A stretch of 64,000 nucleotides of DNA, from assembly GCA_013398955.1 (NCBI GenBank), contig VWPU01009611.1:1-64000 (forward strand), read 5' to 3'. Every line of letters begins with the position of its first letter. Position 1 is the stretch's first letter. Below the pieces are notes generated by a model. That model was not told the origin of the DNA. It saw only the letters and a program-made list of their open reading frames with translations, and did no database searches. A program made the translations under genes and the position numbers. Of this stretch, positions 23,061-35,657 are shown piece after piece. The DNA comes from Callaeas wilsoni (taxonomy: Eukaryota; Chordata; Aves; Passeriformes; Callaeidae).

Positions 23061-25144
23061 CAAAGTGATATACTTAGCTGTCCATGTTTCTTCCACATGA
23101 ATCTTTAATCCACAAGGAACTTAATAGGAATTAACAGTGGAAATATAAGCATAAATATTTATATTTCTGGTAATATACTTCTGAACTGAAGCTTACCGGA
23201 AAAGTTCTTTATGGTATTTAAGTGAATTACATTTTAAAGACCTTTATCATCATCAACTGGAAAATCTACGGCAACAAGTGATGAGTCCTGTTAGTGTCCC
23301 CACTGCTCTACTGCCAACTTTGTGAAATTTAGACAGTGTGTCTGTCTTGGGAACCAGAGGCAGACACACAGTGTCCTGCAGAAGCTTTGGCTCTCGTTGT
23401 TCTGAGCCAGAGAGGGCAAATTTAAAAACCCACCATGTATCAATCCTGTACCTAAAAGCATTTTTTTTTCACGGGAAGGTGACATCCCGTTTCCAGTGTG
23501 TAAGGGTGTTATGGGGCAGCTTCTGCTGGAATCATGCTGACCTTGAGGGAATTAGCTGAGGCCACGTCAGACCAAAACAAACAGACGGGATGCAGAAAAT
23601 AATTAGGTTTTACTCTCTACTGCTAATGTGTGATTTTGAGAGTAATGGTACCAAAATATTTTCAAACACTGGTTTAAAAAAGTGTCATTTGGGGATAGTA
23701 ATTATTGTACATAAACACTCTAGAATGTACTGGCTTCTTGCTATTATCTAGCCTTTGTTAAGCATCTCATATTTCTGAGTATTCAAAACTGGTGGTAATA
23801 ATTGATGTACAACAGAAGGGCTGAAATGCTGCATCTGAACTGTGTAGGTGCTCCATGCATGACTCACAGACAGTTTATTTTATGATTTTCACGAGAGCTA
23901 ATGATTTAGACTCATTTCCATAAGCCTTAGGATGTTTGTGTGCATAGTCAAGATCAGAAATACTGAGCTTACATTAAATCACAGGAGAAAAAACCCCAAG
24001 CAAAAACTTCAAGAAACTTTAAAAGTTGAGAGAGGTTCCAGCCCAGAAAGTGCTTCTTTCCCTTTCAAATCGGCATCATCTACAACAACAGGCCCTTCAC
24101 AGCTATTACTTTTGGAAGGGTTGATTAGTGTTGAAGGCTCTGCGCTGCCCCACAGCTCGGGCAGGGCAAGTCTCCCAAATGCTCAGCTTCCACCAGAAGT
24201 CACAGTGGTAGGAATTTCTCAGGTCTCAGGTGAGAGACCAGGTCAGTGTGGTTTTCAGGTGTTACAGACATTAAGAGAGTCATGAACCAAGCTGCTGCCC
24301 CCACTGAGCCGTGCCCTTGTAATGTTGCATGGTTTTGCTGTAAGAAGTGCTGAGCATCTGCAAGTCTCATTGATGCTGCAGAATTAAACTTATTCAGGGG
24401 AGAAAAACCAATTTCCAAACTTTAGATACAGTCCTTAATCACTCATTTAAAAAGCATTTCCATAGCCATCAACTTGACAGTATCTAAATGAAAAGACTCT
24501 GAAAATCTCTTGTTTTCCAACAGGAAATGTGTTCGGGGATTGGCATTTCACATGTATAGAGAAATTTACAATAATCATGTCCTGATGACAAGTCTAAGAA
24601 AGGATTTACATCTAATAGGAACAATCTAATTTATCTTTCTTACAGTAATACCCAGTGGCTATTGTGAACATTTTATTATGAAGGAAATTAAAGACAACAC
24701 AAGAAAATTAATGTTTTAAGGGAAAGTCGTATGGTCCATTTAACTCTTCTTTTGACTGTCCATATAACATAATGAGTTAATTTGCTTCTTTTGATATGTT
24801 TGAGTAACAGAAATAACACTTTTCATAAATCATCTACAAAAGCTTTAAGAAGAAAATCAAGCTAGTTGGTATAAAGCTTTTGAATTACTTCTATATAAAT
24901 GCACATCATGGGTACTTTTGCAATTTCTCTCATGAAGAAAAAGTCCTTACACTGACTAGCAACCTTTCTTCTCTTCTTCTTTCCAAATTTTTTAGTTTAG
25001 ACCAAACACCTCACTACACAACTTTAATATCCTCTCTTTGTATGGGACTCTGTGGAGAATTTGTCACAAACAAGTGTCACACAGCCACTGCCTGGATGTG
25101 GAGACAGTGGCACACGATGGCAGCAGTGCAAGGGCTCTTACCAG
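23061..25144 (-). other. NCKAP5 upstream intron, no gene established
   Basis: Intron with a pyrimidine-rich (TTCTTC) stretch near 24966-24987. The + open frame at 23932-24285 resembles nothing known. Confidence 0.5.
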
Positions 25145-25204
25145 GAAGGTGACTCAACGCTTCATGATCGAAGATTTGTAAGGAAGCACTCAAAAGTTTT
25201 GCAG
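25145..25204 (+). other. Candidate antisense exon (60 nt), unconfirmed
   Basis: A fair acceptor (GGCTCTTACCAG) is followed by 60 nt with one fully open frame of 20 codons beginning EGDSTLHDRRF. It ends in CAG with a strong donor, GTGAGC. The other two frames contain stops. It is on the strand opposite NCKAP5. No homology is recognised, and intervals of this kind occur by chance in a window this size. Confidence 0.15.
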
Positions 25205-26266
25205 GTGAGCAGAGCCAGTTCTCTTGTCTCACCTCCCTTTCTTCCAAGTACCCTTTATAACTGAGTCTTGTAAAAGAAAATTGTTCCAGCCAAAGGTTTT
25301 TGTGGTAGCAGTGAAGGGCTGGAGCCTCAAAAGAAAAGGTCTCCATGCACCTGGGATGTGACTCAGACCCTAGACCTGGCATCTCAGTTAGTTCTCCTGC
25401 TGTAGCCTCTCCTGATGAGGATGCTAGGGGTAGGATTTCAGACAATGCCTCACCCCGCAGTGCTTACAAAACAAACAAATCTCAGGGCTCAGTGTGGCCT
25501 GGGTCTTTCAGTCCAGCCACTTTTCCCTATGTCACTCCAGTTGTTGAAACGAGAAGAACAAGTCACAAAGGAATAAAAACAACACAGTGTTAGATGGAGC
25601 ATTTAAACAGCTAAGATGTAGACAGGCACCTAACGAGATTTTAATGGGAATGTGCTCATTCTGCTTCCTTGGAGATTTCTGAAATGCCTCTAGACTTTTG
25701 ATAAATTTTCCAAACTGTCTCTCCATTCCTTCCTGTGTATCCAACTGCTTTGCTTTCCTTTTTCTGAGAGGGGGAGGGCGAGGAAGCCCAGCATATAAAT
25801 TCCTTTCCTTGCTTTCATACTGAATAAGGTGAAGAAAAATTTCCTCTGTACATATTTGAAAGACACAATCACTTATGTGGATAGCAGAATTCCCCCTATA
25901 TTACTTTGCATTCGTGCATCAGATGCCTGGGGCCAGAAGGACATGCTGAATATGAGAGTATCTGTCTAGCCACAAAGTAAATATGGTGCACAGGAGGATT
26001 AAGACAAGGCAAACGAGTCTGCTGTTTCAGACTGCAAAACTTTTCAGGCTCTCCTGCAATGCCAAAAGAAGTTAAGAAGTTCACAGAGATTATTGGACTG
26101 ATCTGCATACCGGGGAAACTGAGTCACTGAACAAGTCCCATTCTCTGAGTCACCCTGGCAAGACCATGGGTGAAAACAAGACATCCTCGGTCCTTCCAGT
26201 CCTTGAGCCTGGTTACATCTTAACCTGACATCCAAAACACGCCAGGTGTGGCTGTGCATTATACAT
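25205..26266 (-). other. NCKAP5 upstream intron, no gene seen
   Basis: Overlapping open frames on both strands near 25080-25600 show low stop density but no recognisable protein. Confidence 0.5.
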
Positions 26267-26278
26267 ACACACACACAC
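26267..26278 (+). repeat. (AC)6 microsatellite
   Basis: Short uninterrupted AC run. Confidence 0.75.
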
Positions 26279-28331
26279 GTACGGAAATAGCTAATTCAAA
26301 AAGTGTTTATTTAGTTCAGATCCTGTGACTTAATCTTACAGCCTTGAAAACTGGAGAGGCCCTTTCCATAAGGCAGTCACACAATCAGCTCCAGAGACAT
26401 CTCAGGCACAAGTGATTTTTTGCTGCTTTGGCGGATTGCATTGCCTGTGCTAATATGTGTCAGCTGATAAGTCTCAAGCCATATTGAATTGTTTTATCTT
26501 TCCAGTTTTGATGAAAAAAACCTCTATATTATTTGTCTCCTAAAATGCTCCTGATTAGAGTTTCTGCTTTCAAATCCAACACTGTTATTAATCACAGCAG
26601 AGTTTTCTGCTTTCCACAAGTCAATAATTATTCATTTAGCCATGAATAGTGCTACATGGGGAAAATCTTTGTTTTAAAAAAGGCAGCATTCAGTTCTTAA
26701 CAGATAGAGTACATCATAAATGTAGCTTGGAGTTGGAATAATGTGGAGATGTACTATTCTCCTGGGAGACCAGGGATTTTCTCCACATCTAATTTTTAAT
26801 TTATGGCATTGATATGCTCTAACTGCTTCATCTGAAAAAGACATAAGGCACATATTAATATCCATCAAGAGGAAATTCTTGGATATAACTGCAAACTCAG
26901 AAGTATTTACTAACCTGTAATCTATATAGGAGCACTGATTTGTTTCACAACGATTATTTGTATGCCCTCAAAGCCTTGGGAAAGTTTTCTAGTGGATAGC
27001 ACTGCAATTCCAGTGACACCTGAGCACAATCCTAGGCTGGATTTCACCATTTCTACCACCAGTTTACATCATTCTTTTCATCACCACATATTAGCTCCCA
27101 GAGAGGCAGTCGGATGTGGAGCCCAGCTATGCTGCTGTTCATGCCTTGGCCACCCCAAGGCCAGAGGAAAACCTCAGTCTAACAAGGCTGCAGGGGGGAC
27201 TGAGTTTGAAAATGAACTCCAAGTTTAGGGAGTGCAAATGACAGGGAAAGGGATGCAGTGTGATATCAGTATCAGCTATTCAGAAACAGAGGTATAGTGG
27301 TTTTGGTATTAATTAAGATGACAGAGCAGTGTGTGTCTGCATTGCTAAGCGTGAAGAGCAGCATCAAAGCCCTCTCTGTGCTCTGGACCAGCCCCACACT
27401 GCTCGAGGCACACAAAAATGCTCCCTGCTCAGCCAAGGTGTGCTACACACAGCAAGGAAAAGGAACAAGAAAGAGTTCCCACCATTCTCTGAAATCGAAA
27501 AATTTCAAGTAATTATTATTATTATTAAATGATATAATTACAGGACTTGTGGCTCATGAACAATAAGCATAGACCTGTCAATTAATGTTTTAATTTTGTG
27601 CACTTAGAGGCACAATCATGCCTACAAACATCTTTTCCAAGACACAACTGGTGACATTTCCCACCTTCTCATCTATTTTCCTCCTGTTGCTCATGTTATG
27701 ACTAAAAGCAGCAGGCTTATATTTTTCTCAGTGGGAAATACGTCACCTGCTGTTGAAAGAAAAGCAATTATTGTGTCCTCGCTAAATCTTCGGCCTATTT
27801 GTGTAGAGCTTTGGAGCTTAAAAATATAAACATCCTTCTCTGTGCCAGTGTAAGTGGTTAGACACTCGGAATCCCAGCTGGGATCCCCCTGGATGTCACC
27901 TTCAGTGCCTGTTAAGCACAGGGAAAGATGCCAAACCCAAGTGACTTTCCCATAACTGTGTCTAATCGCTGGAAAGTAAAAGTGAACTATTTGCTCCCAG
28001 CTCCAGCACAGGACACCTCAAAATATTATGTTCTCCCTCTCCCCCCTTACTCCAGGAGTCAGTTAATACTTTTCAGCTTTATTGAAACAAGATTTACGTC
28101 TGCTCTGCATTTGAGCAGTTGTTTTCACTCCTTTTGTGTGTTTTTATGTGGCTGTAAACCTGTCTGACAAAGGGACAGGTATTTTATTTTCACACTGTGA
28201 GATGCTATTTCTCTGTGCAATCTCCTGTTACCAAACAGAAAAAGTCTCAGAATCAAAATGGGAAATAAAACAACTGGACATTTACATTTGCAGCTGGCCA
28301 AAAGCAATGAAGGAACCAAACTCACAAAGTG
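26279..28331 (-). other. NCKAP5 upstream intron, no gene seen
   Basis: Ordinary intron. A short ATT repeat lies near 27511-27526. Nothing recognised. Confidence 0.55.
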
Positions 28332-28373
28332 TAGATATCTATACAGATATATAGATATATAGATACACACACA
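28332..28373 (+). repeat. (GATATATA)-type repeat
   Basis: TAGATATC, CAGATATA and TAGATATATAGATA units run into a short AC stretch. Imperfect microsatellite. Confidence 0.75.
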
Positions 28374-28902
28374 AAAAGATGTAGAGGTGCATGCTAAGAG
28401 AGAGTAGTTCTTAATATACACTTTGTGTCTCATGAGTATGTTGCTATTTAGAAATTATTTTTTCCCATAGAAGTGAAGAAAACCTATATAAACACTTCAA
28501 AGGAGGTATGACTAAATTAAAGAAAAAAATTAATCTTCCACTAATTATGAAAGGAAGTTTCTAACACTACTGATGAGTATCCGAAGATTTAGGGAAGAGG
28601 ATCTCAAATCAGTTGTAGGGAAAGGATCAGCAACCTCAGTACTGGGCATTATTTCAGGCAATAAAAGAAGAGGGTTCTCAAGTTTTACTACAATATGATC
28701 CCAGCCAATAATAATAACAAGAGTCATGAAGAATTATTTTCCCTAACATAAATTAAACAGTTACTTAACATTTAAAATAGGGATCATCTACAAACACATT
28801 TAGGAGGCCCTGTCTATGTAACTGTGGGATTTTGGAAGAAAATACACCTTTATACATTCTTATTTCTAACGAACCATGCAAGTGAAAGCAGCACAGCCAT
28901 TT
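28374..28902 (-). other. NCKAP5 upstream intron, no gene seen
   Basis: A+T-rich, nothing recognised. Confidence 0.55.
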
Positions 28903-28942
28903 TTTTCATGTGAAGCACTACATTTAGTGCTTCACATGAAAA
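28903..28942. repeat. Perfect inverted repeat, 18-bp stem with 4-nt loop
   Basis: The left arm TTTTCATGTGAAGCACTA (28903-28920) is the exact reverse complement of the right arm TAGTGCTTCACATGAAAA (28925-28942). The spacer is CATT. The arms are too short for a standard microRNA precursor. It may be a palindrome arising from template switching or a remnant of a small DNA transposon. Confidence 0.95.
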
Positions 28943-29970
28943 CATTAGAAAAGAACTCTCAATTTATAGGCATTTTCTAAGTATCTGTCTTATGTTAACC
29001 ATGTTGGATAGATCACAAAGGTCTAGAATCTGTTTACTCAGGTAATAATTATACTTTCACCATCTTCTATATCTTAACAAAACCACACAATTTTTCAATG
29101 ACAGAACATTAGGAAAATTTAACGCTATGCAAGCTTGCGCTGAAGAGAGAGATTGAGATTATAGTATTCCCAAAATAAGTGAGACACCTTTCCCATTCAG
29201 ACACAGAGTGCAGGCTGCTCCTTCAGCAGCAGCTCAGAACCAGTCACCTATCAACCCTGCTGTTGCAATGCCACTGGTGGTGAAGATAAAAACACTGCTC
29301 ACTTGCTGCTAGTGTTTGGCAGGATTAAGAAATGACCTGAATCCTTCTCCAGTTCTGAAGGCTGCAGGTGACATGCATTACCCACTACACAGTGTACAAC
29401 ATCCATAGCAGGCTGCAATTTGGCATTTAAATCTATATATACAACATAAAAACATGCAAGGAAAACTGTGTGAAGGAAGCTAGATTTGTGCCGCTTGTTA
29501 AAATAAAAGATTCCCAAATTCTATTTACCGTGTATTGTACCATGGGCAGCCTTTCCTCACTTTTGTTTTACCACAAGTGAACATGGTGTTGCAGGAACAC
29601 TCAGTGTATACTTTCCCAAATACACCAGTTGTTGCTGGCCGAGAATTTATCTGAGGTGAAGAAGGAGCATTGCATAACAGACTAAATGCTTTCCTTCATG
29701 TGATCTGCTAGAAACAAGGGCTTTTGGTTTTTAACGAGAATGAAATGCTCTGCATATTCAGAGGTAACTGCTCAAAATTGCTGCCTATGAACTAAATTGG
29801 TATTTAACAACTTGACCTATAAAATCTTTCCTAAGATGTGGTGCAGCATATGGTCTTTGCTGAGATGTACCAAAAGATTCAGTGATAATGTACACACAAG
29901 GCTTCCTCCTTTCCAAATCATTTTGAATGTGAGTTGTCAAAATCTATAGCATATGGATGTATTTTTATTT
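28943..29970 (-). other. NCKAP5 upstream intron, with one exon-like interval
   Basis: The interval 29529-29650 on the minus strand has an excellent acceptor-like tract, 40 open codons and a good donor, but it does not fit the phase of the known NCKAP5 exon. It is discussed among the findings. Nothing else was recognised. Confidence 0.45.
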
Positions 29971-30025
29971 CATTTCATTTCATTTCATTTCATTTCATTT
30001 CATTTCATTTCATTTCATTTCATTT
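29971..30025 (+). repeat. (CATTT)11 microsatellite
   Basis: Eleven perfect CATTT units in 55 bp, preceded by a T-rich stretch with one related unit (TTTATTT). In the NCKAP5 transcript direction it reads (AAATG)n. This is the longest simple repeat in the window and is likely to vary in length between individuals. Confidence 0.97.
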
Positions 30026-30030
30026 TATAT

Positions 30031-30052
30031 CTTCTGTTTCTCTTCTGTTTCT
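30031..30052 (+). repeat. 11-bp tandem duplication (2 copies)
   Basis: CTTCTGTTTCT is present twice in a row, directly beside the CATTT array. Confidence 0.85.
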
Positions 30053-32744
30053 CTTTTCCTAAAACTCTCTAGAAAAATTGGCTTATAATTCCAGAGTCAG
30101 TATTACACCCGTTTTGATCAGTGAATCACAGACATTTCAGTCTGGCCTGAGAAACGTCACGAGGTTCACTATGGCTCTTGAAATAGCACTTTGTATCCTC
30201 AGTTTCTAACTTTTTATGGCCTTCTAATATTGAGTCACAACAAATATCGCAGTCATATCTACAACAGATTTGTACTGAGACTACAGAAGAGAAATACTGT
30301 ATTTCCCTTCTTTTGTCAGCTGTGAATGACAGTGGTAGCAGACCTCTAATCCTTTCTCTATGGGCAGATGGCCGTTTGATGTGTGTACTCATCTATAAAC
30401 AAAGTTCAGAAATTCATTTGGCTTTATCTTCATTCATTATGTATTATTGGTCTCCCTTTATTTAAGATCAAAAGTGCAAGTAAGAGGACTGCCATTCTTT
30501 ATGTTAATTTTTCTGTTGATTATTCATGAATAATAACACTTAGAATTTATACAGTTCTTTATATCTCTAAATTACTTTATAAATCTTGGTTCATCAAAAG
30601 ATCTGAGACTTTTTACCAGAACTTACTTTCTAATAATAATGTATAACCAAAAGGAAAAAAGCCAGTGTCACAGTGTTATTTGTTAAATATTAGTGGTCTG
30701 AGGTACCAAAGCAAATGAGTGCATGAGCTTTGATGAGGTTTTGCATTTCACTCTCATGTCATAAATTCTTCTCTTCTGCGTACACAGAAACAAGCAGGCT
30801 GCAAAGGGGATGAGAAATGAAAGAGTTGGGAAGCATTATCCCAGTGAAGATTAATTTATTGAAGGATTTCATACCACACCTCCTGTTGCCTGACTGCCCA
30901 GAACAGGTCAAATATAGAACAAACTTCACCTGCATGTGGTTTTATCGAGGGCTAACTACCCCCACTTTTAAGGGTGAAGATTAGCCATCAATAAATTGCA
31001 TCCTTGTGGTTCTCCATACTCCATTCTGCTTGCCAAGAACCTGCTGCTGGTGTTAGGCAGGTTTTTTTAACCAGTTCAGGGTAATTGCCTCCCAAGTCAA
31101 TGCCCCCCTCTCCCAGCCTATGGAATTTACTGCACAAGTTTTCGTTGCATAATTACTGCTAAATTATCCAAATAAAAGGCCATAAGTAATGAGAGCAAGC
31201 ACTCAAATGAGAACACTCACAAAGTTATAGATGTCAACAGAATTTCCAAATAACAAGAAGGGGAAAAAATGCCACAGAAAGCTGGAGTGATATATCTCAG
31301 TGGCTGTGCAATCCACAGGTGTTCCCTGTGGATGCGGGTGCACACCTGGCAGCCTGAGTGCATTTTATGCCTTACACTGAGTATCAAGAAATTTCCACTT
31401 GCATTATTTAATTTAAATGAAAAAGTTTATATCACCTCTGTATTTTGTAGGAATCTTTAAGCATGAAGTTTATCCAAGATGTCGTAAACAGAAGTTTCTA
31501 TTTAAAGGAACCTATTCTCCTTTAGGCAGAGCAAAATAATTAGAGATCGAGTATCCAAATGAAGGCAGTGTATGTACAGGTTTGTATGAGAATAGATTTT
31601 GCTGAAAAAAACAGGATTGTCCTGAAAGTGGTCACTGTGTCTGAGGGCAGTGAGAGGAAGTATGTCCATGAAAGAATCCTAGCCCTTTCTGTAGGAAACT
31701 AAACACACCTTCATGCCGAGAACAGACGCACAGACAGAACGTAAAGAGGCCAAAGCCTCTTTCAGTGCTGGGCCTCCACAGTCACTCGGGCTGCCTTCCA
31801 TAGGCGTGCTGGGTCTATGTGTTGTGACACATGTCAGGGCCAGCTGTGCCCCTGCCAGCTCACATTAAATACCAGTGACTCTGCAGCTATTCTCTGCCTC
31901 TGCCCTGAGTAGGAAAACTGACTATGAAAATCTATTTTCCATGGGACAGCTCACCTGTTACTTATTGTCACCTGCCAGGCTGAAAATTCAAAAAGTATAT
32001 AAAAAAAAAAAAATTCTTCATATCAGTTGTACAACCAATGTTTTAACAATCATAAACACGATAAACAATTGCAGACTTTGAAAAGTGCTCTTTAAGTGAG
32101 GCAATTAAAAGCAATGGTCCAATGTCAATGATGGCTTCTAGGGGCTAAACGAAATAAATAAAGCTGTTAAAATAAGTGGATGCTTAACCTCAAACCTTCA
32201 CATGATATTGGGTGTTACTTAGAACATTTTTGCTAGTTTACAGATGATGTCATTGCATTAAGTTTTTTGTCCCTAACTGTCCAGAAGTCAACTCCAGTGA
32301 TGTAAGGCAATATGCAGCCTCATACCTGCAAGAGGAACCAGCTTAGGTGCAGCTGCATTTTTTTTTTTTTACAGCCTTCCTACCCAGTGAATCTCACTAG
32401 AATTGGAATTAAATGCAGTTACCACATTGCCATCACACCCCCATCTTCACATGGTGACAAGCACAGGTATGGTGTGCTATTAACAAGGTTAAAAGCAAGT
32501 TGGAGAAGCAAATAAAAAGGCACATCCTTACCTAACCTTCTTCCAATATACCTTTTTTGATTTGCTAAGGAGCAGCTTGATAGGAAACCTGTTGGAAGCT
32601 GCTACAGCAAACAACCAGCCCCCAACAACAGCAATGTGTCCTTGGGGGACAACAGTCAGATCATTTATATCACTCAAATATGTAAAACAAACCAAAGGCT
32701 AGGGGTGGTTTTTCCACTTGGAGAACAAATTTGCTGGTGTATCC
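30053..32744 (-). other. NCKAP5 upstream intron, possible ancient repeat relic
   Basis: At about 30533-30590 a string of the form ACTTAGAATTTATACAGTTC followed by TTTATAAATC resembles the motif 'acttagcacttatatagc...ctttacaaa' found in several very old amniote repeats. The match is weak. An A-run lies at 32000-32013 and a T-run at 32359-32370. No gene was found. Confidence 0.3.
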
Positions 32745-32770
32745 AAGGATTTCTGCTTTCAGAAATCCTT
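32745..32770. repeat. Inverted repeat, 11-bp stem with 4-nt loop
   Basis: AAGGATTTCTG (32745-32755) and CAGAAATCCTT (32760-32770) are exact reverse complements separated by CTTT. Stems of this size can occur by chance in 64 kb. Confidence 0.85.
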
Positions 32771-35642
32771 ACATTATAATAAGTAATCTTGTTGTTTTGT
32801 GATGCAATTGAGTATCTGCAAATACCTGAATTTTTGTACATCTGTAGAATAATTTGTTCATAAAAACTTATAATTTTACAGAACCCCTTAACACCACCTG
32901 GATTTTGCACAACTGATACTGAAGTTTTCAGTGTAGGTATAGCAACTTGGAACATTTTAAATTAATCTGATTTTCTGTTTCCTCTATATGTTAAAAAAGT
33001 CAGGGTATATAAGGACATCACCAGGTAGATAATTAAACTTTGGAGTTATGGAATCGCCATTTTTCTTGAGCTTGAATCCTTCCTTCCCCCCTTCATGGGA
33101 ATGATTGTGTAAGAGGGAGTTAGAGGAACACAGAAATTAGATATAACTGCAAATTTAGAGCCATTTTTAGTCCCTGCAGGCAGATTCTTGTCCCATGTTG
33201 GCAGAAAATTGCAGAACCAGAAACACACGTATGTGCAATCATTTGTAAGATCAGGACTTAATACAGTTTTCTAAAGGAATACTGGATTTCCTAAAATTTT
33301 CAATCTTTCTTTCAATTTCTTTCAATCTTTTGGGTATATTTCTCACCTTCTTTGTTTTAAGCAGATTTTATTGCCATAGTAGTTAGAAATGTAAGTCTTG
33401 TGGGATTCTGAGGCATATTAGCCAAAAGTCAAGTACTGTGAATGTCTCATTTCTTCCTGATGGCTGTTGGTGTTAGGTTGAACATTAACATGCAATAAAG
33501 CCCTATGTTTAAAATAAATAGTAATGATTTAATTGACAAGAAATAGCTCAGGTGTCTAATTTCTGTTTTGCTTGATGGAAAATTTGGTCATTGACACCAC
33601 TGTCAGTAAAATGGTTGAAACAGCAAGACCAGTAGCAATAGTCATGAAGTTCATCTGGACCATAAACACTTCAAAATTTTACTTTACCGAAAACGTTTTG
33701 ATTAAATGAAAGTGGTTTCCATTCAAAATAACTATGCTTTTCACCCTTATTATAGTTAAAGTGAATGCATTAGATCCTTGACAACACAGGAAAGGCTATA
33801 AATGAATGAAGAGCCCATTTCAGCCACCTTGACATGATTAATCTGTAGCACAAACTGTGCAATGTATCAATTACATTATGATTTGCCGGAGAGCCAGGTG
33901 TGTTACAGAAATGACAGATATTTAGGCTCCTGTGCATTTTTTTACTTCATTTTAAAACTGGTCCCTTGGGCTTTCACTTAATAAAAACCACATACGTTGC
34001 TCTAGTTGTAAGTCATAAATAAGCCTGGGCTTGGGTCAGGGCTAGGAGGAGGATCCTGGGCTCCAGAGGCAATGAAGGAATGCCAACGACATTTGACATC
34101 CTGCAGTTTTTGAGCATGACTTCATGGGGCTGGGCGGGTGGGTTGGTGTGATTGCAAACACTTGAACAAATTTCACTGGGAGCCCTGGGAGCTCCATAGG
34201 AGGTAATAAAGTGCAGGCATTCAGAAAGAAACACTGAAGGCAGATCATCAGGGCCTCAGGAGGGACTTTAAATTTCTCAAGAGAACCCCATTACGAGTGA
34301 GCACACCCTTCACAGCTGACCTTTTCTGGAAGGCTTTTAACCTTGGGCTGTCCCCAGGCTTCCAAGCAGAGTAACCTGACAATCTTCCATCTTCCTGCAT
34401 TCCCAAATTATTATGTGCCAGATGATCTCTTCCCATTTCTTCAGAGTAAAAAACATTACCGATGGTGATGAAGAGAGGACAGAGCTAAAGAAGTCAGGGT
34501 CCTCTCATTCAGTCTTTCAGAAGGAAAGTTTTACTGCAGGATTTTGGGAAATACCCGAGTCCCTTAAACAACCACTCAATTTCTCTCAGGGTTTATGATG
34601 TTTCAAAGGTAGCCTGAATACAGCTGAATTTTACCTTTTACGCAAGCATTTAACATTTTCTGTTCATTATAAGTCACCAATATTTAGTGCACTGCTGTCT
34701 CCTTCCAGCAGGACAAGAACAGGGTGGACAGGAATACAGCCCTGGATCTGCCTGCGCTGCTGCCATCGGGGGAGCTGGGGCTGGCAAAGAGGAGGTGGCT
34801 TTTTCCTGTAAAATCCCATTTCTATAAGCTCTGTCACTGCCAATGGTGTGGAGTAGGTTTAGGTTTTAGGCAGGAGGTGCCTGAAGTCCTGGTTCCATGC
34901 AGCTCTTTCACTGAAGGCTCGAGATTTCAGGAAGCTCAAACGGGCCTCGGGTTTAAGGAAAGAAATAGGACCTTTCATAAAATAAGAGGGGAAATCACAG
35001 AGCCCAGTATTTGCCTGAGGATTATCTCAATCCCCTGCTGTCAGTTCCAGAAGCAAAGTCTATTATTACACCTCTGCTGCTGCCTTGAACAAGTTTCTGC
35101 AGTGTAAATGAAAAGATTCTTATTATCTGCCCACAATGGTGATTGAAAAGTTTGCACTTTGTAGGAACAGCTCACTGCTCTCAATTGCCTCATCATTGAT
35201 TTTCTCCAGGCCATGTCTCTCCTGTCACACCCCAAACAGAAAGCCTCCTTCCACAGAGTTGGTCCAGATGCAATGAATTTTACTGCTGCTGCAACTCTCT
35301 TTATCCCAGTGGAAATTTGCAGGGATGGAGCCAATGGAAAATCCCTTTACCCTCTCCTTTCCAGCTCTGCCATTTGCTTCCTGCAACCCGCCCCACTGCA
35401 TTCACTCTGAGGGCTTGATTTCTCATCAGGAGGGTAAAAACCCATCACAGAGGGCAGAGCAGAGAGAGGATGAGACAAGGGGAGTCCCTCCATGGATGGC
35501 GATCAGCCCTATCAGAGCTGCTCGGGGAGACGTGCTGAGCACGCAGGTGAACTGGTGTCGATGGAACACTAAGAGTGAGACAACATGAAGAGCTCACAGG
35601 ACAAATGTGATTATATTTTTTAAAGCCATTAAGAGCATGACC
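32771..35642 (-). other. NCKAP5 upstream intron, no gene seen
   Basis: It contains a CTTTCAAT-type imperfect repeat at about 33301-33330. Overlapping open frames on both strands at 34724-35590 lack homology or convincing splice borders. Confidence 0.5.
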
Positions 35643-35657
35643 ATATATATATATATA
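35643..35657 (+). repeat. (AT)n microsatellite
   Basis: Short uninterrupted AT run. Confidence 0.8.

Noticed and set aside
28903..28942. Hairpin as a microRNA precursor
   Set aside because: The stem is only 18 bp with a 4-nt loop and pairing does not extend outward, so it is too short for Drosha/Dicer processing.
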